64,000 nt of DNA from Actinomadura xylanilytica (GTDB taxonomy: Bacteria; Actinomycetota; Actinomycetes; Streptosporangiales; Streptosporangiaceae), in assembly GCF_030283145.1 (NCBI RefSeq), contig NZ_JASNWE010000001.1, positions 620,001 through 684,000 of the forward strand, given 5' to 3'. Under the pieces are notes generated by a model, which was given only the letters and a program-made list of their open reading frames with translations, was not told where the DNA came from and searched no databases. Below, piece after piece: positions 59,423 through 64,000 of this stretch. The position numbers and the translations under genes are program-made. Positions within the stretch are counted from its first letter, which is position 1. Every line of letters begins with the position of its first letter.

Positions 59423-60370
59423 ATGATGTCCGGCATGACAACGGGCGATGGGGACGCCGGCGGCCGGCTGTTCCCCGATGACCTGGACGGCGTCGATCCG
59501 GTGGCCGCGGTGATCCTCGCCGACGCCTGCCGCGCCATCGCCGCCTACCCGGACCTGGTCGCGGTGGGCGCGCTGTTCACCGCGGCCGAGCGGGTCCCCG
59601 GCGGATGGCGGATCGTGTGCGACTGCGATCCGGTCCCGCAGGGCGCGCGGGAGCTGCTCGGCTTCCATCTGGACGACCTGGCGGCCCCGGCCGGCGGCGC
59701 GGCCGGGCGCGAGCTGCGGGCCATGGCCGGGGCGGTGCAGGACGAGGCGCGCGACGAGGTGACCGCGGCCGGACGGCGGTTCCGCGTGGTGCGGATCGAG
59801 CAGCTCGTCCGCACCGGCCCGGACGGCCCCGAGCCGCCCCGTCCCACCGATCTCGACCCGCGCCCCGGCGCGGACGGCCGGGGCGGCATGGGCGGCGCGG
59901 GCGGCATGGGCGGCGGGCTCGGACGCCTCGACGGCCTGCTGCCCGACGAGCAGCACGCGCCCGAGATCGCCACGGCCGAGCTGCTGTGCCAGGTGCTGGA
60001 CGCCGCGGCCCGCGTGGGGCCCGAGCCGTCCGGAGCGTTCCTGACGCCGCTGTCGCTCGCGCCCGCGTTCACCGTCGCCGAACGGTACGAGGGGCGCTGG
60101 CGGCCGGTGGGCCGGCTGCACGGCACGCCGGGACTGGCCCGCGACGCGCTCGCCACCTACTTCCGGCACGTGGTGCCCGCGGTGGAGCGGCCGGACGGCG
60201 CCGACCTGGCCGGCTACGCCGAGGCCGCCGGCCTGATGTCCGACGGGAGCCGCCGCAACGGCATCGAGGTCGCGGGCCGCCGGTTCCGCGTCGTGCGGAT
60301 CGAGCGGATCACCCTGATGGGCCCGGACGGACCGGAGCCGCCCCGTCCCACCGACTTCGACGCCCGCTAG
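59423..60370 (+). CDS. DUF5954-like protein with a duplicated C-terminal motif
   Basis: A 315-residue soluble protein of unknown function. A tract GRRFRVVRIEQLVRTGPDGPEPPRPTDLDPR (about 112-142) is repeated almost exactly at the C-terminus as GRRFRVVRIERITLMGPDGPEPPRPTDFDAR (about 284-314), so it has two copies of the same module separated by a Gly-rich linker (about 148-165). This motif is typical of actinobacterial DUF5954 proteins, as far as I recall. The start could be any of three ATGs at 59423, 59426 or 59435. Confidence 0.75.
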   Translation: MMSGMTTGDGDAGGRLFPDDLDGVDPVAAVILADACRAIAAYPDLVAVGALFTAAERVPGGWRIVCDCDPVPQGARELLGFHLDDLAAPAGGAAGRELRAMAGAVQDEARDEVTAAGRRFRVVRIEQLVRTGPDGPEPPRPTDLDPRPGADGRGGMGGAGGMGGGLGRLDGLLPDEQHAPEIATAELLCQVLDAAARVGPEPSGAFLTPLSLAPAFTVAERYEGRWRPVGRLHGTPGLARDALATYFRHVVPAVERPDGADLAGYAEAAGLMSDGSRRNGIEVAGRRFRVVRIERITLMGPDGPEPPRPTDFDAR

Positions 60371-60454
60371 CGTCCGGGGCGCGGCCCGGAGGCAGGGGCC
60401 GCTCTCCCGGATCGGCGGCCGGGACCCGTGCCAGGGTCAGGGGCAGGGTCCGGG

Positions 60455-61690
60455 TCAGGAGGCGGCGTCGTCGCCGTAGACCGGGCGGTGCTCCTGCACG
60501 GACTCGGCGAGCCGGTCGGCCAGCTCGCCCACGTCGAGCCGCTTCTCGATCTGGCGGAGGTCGTCGATCTTGGCCTTGGTCTCGGCCCGCCGCGGGGCCA
60601 GCATGGTGCAGCAGTCCTCGTCGGGCAGCTCGGAGATCGACAGGGTCGAGATCCGGCGCGCCTGGTCCATGATCTCGACCTTGTCCATGCCGACCAGCGG
60701 GCGCAGGATGGGCAGCTCGACCGCGTCGTCCAGCGCGGTGATGTTGGTCAGCGTCTGGCTGCTGACCTGGCCGAGTGCATCCCCGGTGATCAGCGCGGAG
60801 CCGCGCAGCCGGCGGGCCAGCACCTCGCCGGTGCGCAGCATCAGCCGGCGCTGCGCGATGACCGCGAGCCGGTCCGCGCCCGACGACTTGATCTGCTGCT
60901 GGGCCTTGCCGAAGGGCACCACGAACAGCCGCGAGCCGCCCTGGAACTTGTCGAGCTCGCGGACCAGCGCGTACGCCTTGTAGATCGATTCCGGGCCGGT
61001 GAACGGCATCCCGGAGAAGTGCAGGTAGTCGACCCGCAGGCCGCGCCGCATCATCCGGTAGGCGGCCACGGGCGAGTCGATGCCGCCCGACATCAGCACC
61101 AGGGCCCGGCCGCTCATCCCGACCGGCAGCCCGCCCTGGCCGGCCAGTCCGCCGGAGTAGACGAACGCCTCGTCGCGGTCGATCTCGATCGACAGCGTGT
61201 GGTCGGGGTTCTTGAGCCGGACCGGCAGCCCGTAGGCGTCGGCGATCCGGCCGCCGACGAGCCGGTCGAGCTCGGTGGAGGTCAGCGGGAAGCGCTTGTC
61301 GCGGCGGCGGGACCGCACCGCGAAGGTGCCCGAGCGCCCCTCCATCAGCTCCAGCGCGGCGCGCTCGACGCTCTCCACGTCCTTGCCGACCCGCCAGGCG
61401 CGGTGCGCCCACACGATGCCCATGACGTCGGTGATGCGCTGGGCAAGGCGGTCGACGGTGACGACGTCGGCGTCCTTGGTGCGGACGATGAACACGCCGT
61501 GGCGGCGGATGACGTCGACCCGCGCGATCGACCGGACCGCCGCGCGCACGTTGTCGGCGAGCCGCCGCTCGAACAGCTCGCGGTTCTTGCCCTTGAGGAC
61601 GACCTCGCCCAGCTTGATCAGCACGCACGGCTCGCCGCCGACCGGCGACCGCTCCGGGACGACTGCGGCCGGGACGTCGAGCGTGGTCAT
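60455..61690 (-). CDS. thiI: tRNA 4-thiouridine synthase / sulfurtransferase ThiI
   Basis: A 411-residue protein with an N-terminal ferredoxin-like plus THUMP region (about 20-175) and a PP-loop ATPase domain with ALVLMSGGIDSPVAAYRMMRRG near residue 190. A single-domain form without a C-terminal rhodanese, as in many Gram-positives, so it needs a separate sulfur donor. It makes s4U in tRNA and in some bacteria supplies sulfur to ThiS. It is the fourth thiamine-related gene in the window but is 14 kb from thiG. ATG 61690. Confidence 0.93.
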   Translation of the reverse strand: MTTLDVPAAVVPERSPVGGEPCVLIKLGEVVLKGKNRELFERRLADNVRAAVRSIARVDVIRRHGVFIVRTKDADVVTVDRLAQRITDVMGIVWAHRAWRVGKDVESVERAALELMEGRSGTFAVRSRRRDKRFPLTSTELDRLVGGRIADAYGLPVRLKNPDHTLSIEIDRDEAFVYSGGLAGQGGLPVGMSGRALVLMSGGIDSPVAAYRMMRRGLRVDYLHFSGMPFTGPESIYKAYALVRELDKFQGGSRLFVVPFGKAQQQIKSSGADRLAVIAQRRLMLRTGEVLARRLRGSALITGDALGQVSSQTLTNITALDDAVELPILRPLVGMDKVEIMDQARRISTLSISELPDEDCCTMLAPRRAETKAKIDDLRQIEKRLDVGELADRLAESVQEHRPVYGDDAAS

Positions 61691-61823
61691 GCGGGGTCCT
61701 CCTGGTGGGGGTGGGTCTCGCTCCGCGACGCGGAGGGGTGCCGGCCTCTAGTGTGGCCCACAGTTCGCAACGCCGCGACCCATCATGCTGTTCCCCGTCC
61801 GAGGTGGACGGGGAGGCGCGAAA

Positions 61824-61865
61824 GGGGACGCCCCGGAGGCCCTGTGCGGGCTCCGGGGCGTCCCC
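61824..61865 (-). terminator. Terminator downstream of pfkA
   Basis: Inverted repeat: GGGGACGCCCCGGAGGCCC (61824-61842) with GGGCTCCGGGGCGTCCCC (61848-61865), 18 pairs with one bulged G and a 5-base loop. It lies 95 bases past the pfkA stop; minus-strand sequence beyond it is TTTCGCG. Confidence 0.75.
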
Positions 61866-61960
61866 GTGGTCGGCATCCGCGGCCGGTATTCCGTGGCCGG
61901 TGTTCCGTGGCCGGCGCCTCCGTGATCGGCGTCACGTGGGCGGCGGCGCGGCCGGGGTGC

Positions 61961-62986
61961 TCAGCCGAAGAAGACCTCGGCCTCGGCGTAGCGTCCCGGC
62001 GGGACGGTCTTGAGCTCCTTGGTGGCCTCGTCGAGCCCGACGCGGACGATGTCGGTGCCCTGGAGGGCGACCATCTTGCCGAAGTCGCCGTCGCGCACCG
62101 CGTCGATGGCCTGGAGGCCGAAGCGGGTGGCCAGCACGCGGTCGAACGCGCTGGGGGTGCCGCCGCGCTGGATGTGCCCGAGCACGGTCGCGCGGGCCTC
62201 CTTGCCGGTGCGCTTCTCGATCTCGTCGGCGAGGGCCTGGCCGATGCCGCCGAGCCGGACGTGGCCGAACGCGTCGCGCTCGCCGGTCTGGAGCTCCATC
62301 TGGCCGTCCATCGGGTGCGCGCCCTCCGACACCACGATGATCGGGGCGTAGCGGGTCTTGAACCGGCTCTCCACGTACTCCACGACCTTGCCGATGTCGA
62401 ACGGCCGCTCGGGGATGAGGATCACGTTGGCGCCGGCGGCCATCCCGGCGTGCAGCGCGATCCAGCCCGCGTGCCGGCCCATCACCTCGCAGATCAGCGC
62501 CCGGTGGTGGCTCTCGGCGGTGGTGTGCAGCCGGTCGATCGCCTCCATCGCGATGTTGACCGCGGTGTCGAAGCCGAAGGTGAGGTCGGTGGCGTTCAGG
62601 TCGTTGTCGATGGTCTTGGGGACCCCGATCACGTTGACGCCGTTGGCGTACAGCTCGCCGGCGACGCCGAGGGTGTCCTCGCCGCCGATGGCGATCAGCG
62701 CGTCCACCCCGAGCCCGGCCAGGTTGTCCTTGATCCGCTCGACGCCGCCGTCGACCTTGATCGGGTTCGTCCGGGACGACCCGAGGATGGTGCCGCCGCG
62801 GGGCAGGATGCCGCGCACGGCCTGCACGTCGAGGGCCACGGTGTCGCCCTCCAGCGGGCCGCGCCAGCCGGACCGGAAGCCGACGAACTCGTACCCGAAG
62901 ACCTGCACGCCCTTGCGCACCACGGCGCGGATGACGGCGTTCAGACCGGGGCAGTCCCCGCCTCCGGTCAGCACTCCGACGCGCAT
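61961..62986 (-). CDS. pfkA: 6-phosphofructokinase
   Basis: A 341-residue glycolytic kinase. Seen: VGVLTGGGDCPGLNAVIRA (phosphate loop), AIGGEDTLGVAGEL, VPKTIDNDL (catalytic TIDND) and EVMGRHAGWIAL. GGEDT at the position of the ATP-enzyme GGDGS is typical of actinobacterial forms, where either ATP or pyrophosphate can be the donor, so the donor cannot be set here. GGAGAGGGAGAGGGC before the ATG at 62986 decides the start against the upstream GTG at 63007. Confidence 0.94.
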   Translation of the reverse strand: MRVGVLTGGGDCPGLNAVIRAVVRKGVQVFGYEFVGFRSGWRGPLEGDTVALDVQAVRGILPRGGTILGSSRTNPIKVDGGVERIKDNLAGLGVDALIAIGGEDTLGVAGELYANGVNVIGVPKTIDNDLNATDLTFGFDTAVNIAMEAIDRLHTTAESHHRALICEVMGRHAGWIALHAGMAAGANVILIPERPFDIGKVVEYVESRFKTRYAPIIVVSEGAHPMDGQMELQTGERDAFGHVRLGGIGQALADEIEKRTGKEARATVLGHIQRGGTPSAFDRVLATRFGLQAIDAVRDGDFGKMVALQGTDIVRVGLDEATKELKTVPPGRYAEAEVFFG

Positions 62987-63139
62987 GCCCTCTCCCTCTC
63001 CTGACACCGGGCTCCTCCCTCGACTGGTGCGGCCAGCCTAGTAGCCGGGGGTCGGTCGCACCGAGCATTCGGCGATCACCCCGGCGTGCCGCATTGGTCT
63101 AGACCATAGTGCGCCGGGGGCCGTCCGGCCCCCGATTCC

Positions 63140-63634
63140 TCAACGGGGCAGGGCCGGGGCGAGCACGCGCACGCGTCCGAGGACCTGGACCGCGAGACCG
63201 CCCGGGACGCGCCGCACGGCCGCGCGCCGGCGGCGTGGCGCGCTCGCGCCGTCGTAGGCCCAGCGCGCCTCGGTCAGGGCCAGCTCCCTCGCCGCGGACG
63301 GCGACAGCCCGGCACGGTGATCGCGGGCGAAGTCCCAGGCGTCGCGGACGGACCCGCTGGTGGGCCGCTCGGCCGCCCACCGGGCGAACGCGTCGTTCCA
63401 GCCGTCGCCGAACGAGCCGGCCAGCAGGGGCCACGCGCGGGCGACCTCCCCGGCCCGCTTGCGCAGGATGCTCCGGGCCGCCGCCCCGACATCGCCGGGA
63501 TCGAAGCCGGCGGGCAGCGGCCCTCCAGCGGTCATCGCGCGGACGAGCGCCTCCTGCGCGGCGGCCAGCCCGGCGTCGAGAGGCCCGCCGTCCGGGCCCG
63601 CGACGTCCGGCCCCGCGCCGTCCGGGCCGGTCAC
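63140..63634 (-). CDS. Partner protein of the DUF692 (MNIO) gene
   Basis: A 164-residue protein beginning at a GTG (63634) that overlaps the DUF692 stop by four bases. The N-terminus (1-35) is Gly/Pro/Asp-rich. The core LRKRAGEVARAWPLLAGSFGDGWNDAFARWAAERPTSGSVRDAWDFARDHRAG (about 56-110) resembles the small proteins linked to DUF692 in actinobacteria, and looks like the DUF2063 partner fold, but I do not identify it firmly. C-terminal part is basic. In the MNIO class such partners bind substrate peptides or assist the enzyme. Confidence 0.7.
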   Translation of the reverse strand: MTGPDGAGPDVAGPDGGPLDAGLAAAQEALVRAMTAGGPLPAGFDPGDVGAAARSILRKRAGEVARAWPLLAGSFGDGWNDAFARWAAERPTSGSVRDAWDFARDHRAGLSPSAARELALTEARWAYDGASAPRRRRAAVRRVPGGLAVQVLGRVRVLAPALPR

Positions 63635-64000
63635 GTGACCGCCGCCATCCCGGCGGCGTCCGCGATGGCGTCGAGCTCGGCGCGCAGCTCGCCGGCGGGC
63701 GGGTAGCGGCCGTCGCGTTCGAGCAGGAAGCCCGGTGGACGATGCCGTCCGCACAGCTCCGCGATCAGGTCGAGGACCTCCGCCGGCACCGGCGCGGTGT
63801 GGGTGTCGTGATACCGCCCGCCCTGCTGGACGCCCCCGGCGACGTGGCAGTACGCGACCCGCTCGAGCGGGAGCCGGTCGAGCAGCGCGAGGGGTCCTCG
63901 CCGCGGTTGCGGGCGTTGGCGTACACGTTGGCGACGTCCAGCAGGAGCAGCGCGCCGGTGCGTTCGAGCAGCTCGGTGAGGAAGTCGCCCTCCTCGTACT
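63631..64000 (-). pseudogene. DUF692 (MNIO-family) gene, frameshifted and cut by the window edge
   Basis: The visible 370 bases encode the C-terminal third of a DUF692 protein (multinuclear non-heme iron oxidase class). From the edge, [36 protein letters not shown] matches the family (LLLDVxNVYVNA). After a C4 run at 63891-63894 the frame is lost: the next family segment, [28 protein letters not shown], is in another frame and continues cleanly to a TGA at 63631. One extra base in the run would restore the gene. It is a true mutation or a sequencing error; the intact second part favours error. Confidence 0.75.

Overview
The window is about 64 kb of very GC-rich DNA from an actinobacterial chromosome. 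Gene content points to the order Streptosporangiales, and most likely to a Thermomonosporaceae/Actinomadura-type organism (inference). The pointers are actinobacterial IHF (mihF) beside gmk and rpoZ, BldD, an Rv2175c-type regulator, PASTA-kinase and SAV_6107-type HEPN genes, a pyrK/pyrD type 1B dihydroorotate dehydrogenase inside the pyr operon, and near-universal GTG/ATG starts. Nearly everything is core chromosome. I see no insertion sequence, prophage, CRISPR array, rRNA or tRNA.

Layout. 0-7.1 kb (minus): priA, an unrecognised 605-residue acidic protein, def, fmt, rsmB. 7.2-9 kb (plus): a large membrane protein ending at a strong two-way terminator shared with metK. 9-13.1 kb (minus): metK, coaBC, rpoZ, gmk, mihF. 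13.8-23.9 kb (minus): the complete pyrimidine operon pyrR-pyrB-pyrC-carA-carB-pyrK-pyrD-pyrF, mostly coupled by 1-4 base overlaps, with a PyrR-binding loop just upstream of the pyrR ribosome binding site. 24.1-24.7 kb: bldD with a BldD box in its own promoter. 24.8-32 kb: two paralogous LysR modules (LysR/oxidoreductase-hydrolase and LysR/ClpP) with near-identical palindromic operators, flanking an MFS exporter and a HEPN gene under a perfect SOS box. 32-41.9 kb: L,D-transpeptidase, YbaK-like deacylase, ArsC-like protein, a two-gene WXG-like pair, GNAT, metF, polyprenyl synthase, CMD protein, secreted GH3 glycosidase and a membrane-anchored pseudokinase. 41.9-50.3 kb: thiamine genes (thiE; TPP riboswitch-thiO-thiS-thiG), the Rv2175c homologue, an FAD oxidoreductase, an EamA transporter and a PASTA Ser/Thr kinase. 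50.3-56.7 kb: endonuclease IV, a 6C-type small RNA, and an operon of LytS-type kinase, LytTR regulator, small membrane protein and SSS symporter, plus a molybdopterin oxidoreductase. 56.9-59.4 kb: DAHP synthase and an EamA transporter, each behind a short leader ORF rich in aromatic codons or followed by hairpins. 59.4-64 kb: a DUF5954-like protein, thiI, pfkA, and an MNIO (DUF692) gene with a partner, the former carrying a one-base frameshift and running off the window end.

The strongest theme is RNA- and operator-level regulation that can be read directly: an aromatic attenuator for DAHP synthase (possibly also for the neighbouring exporter), a PyrR loop, a TPP riboswitch, a BldD autoregulatory site, a LexA box and a shared LysR operator. 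The least understood coding material is the WXG-like pair, the 605-residue protein next to priA, the pseudokinase and the MNIO partner.
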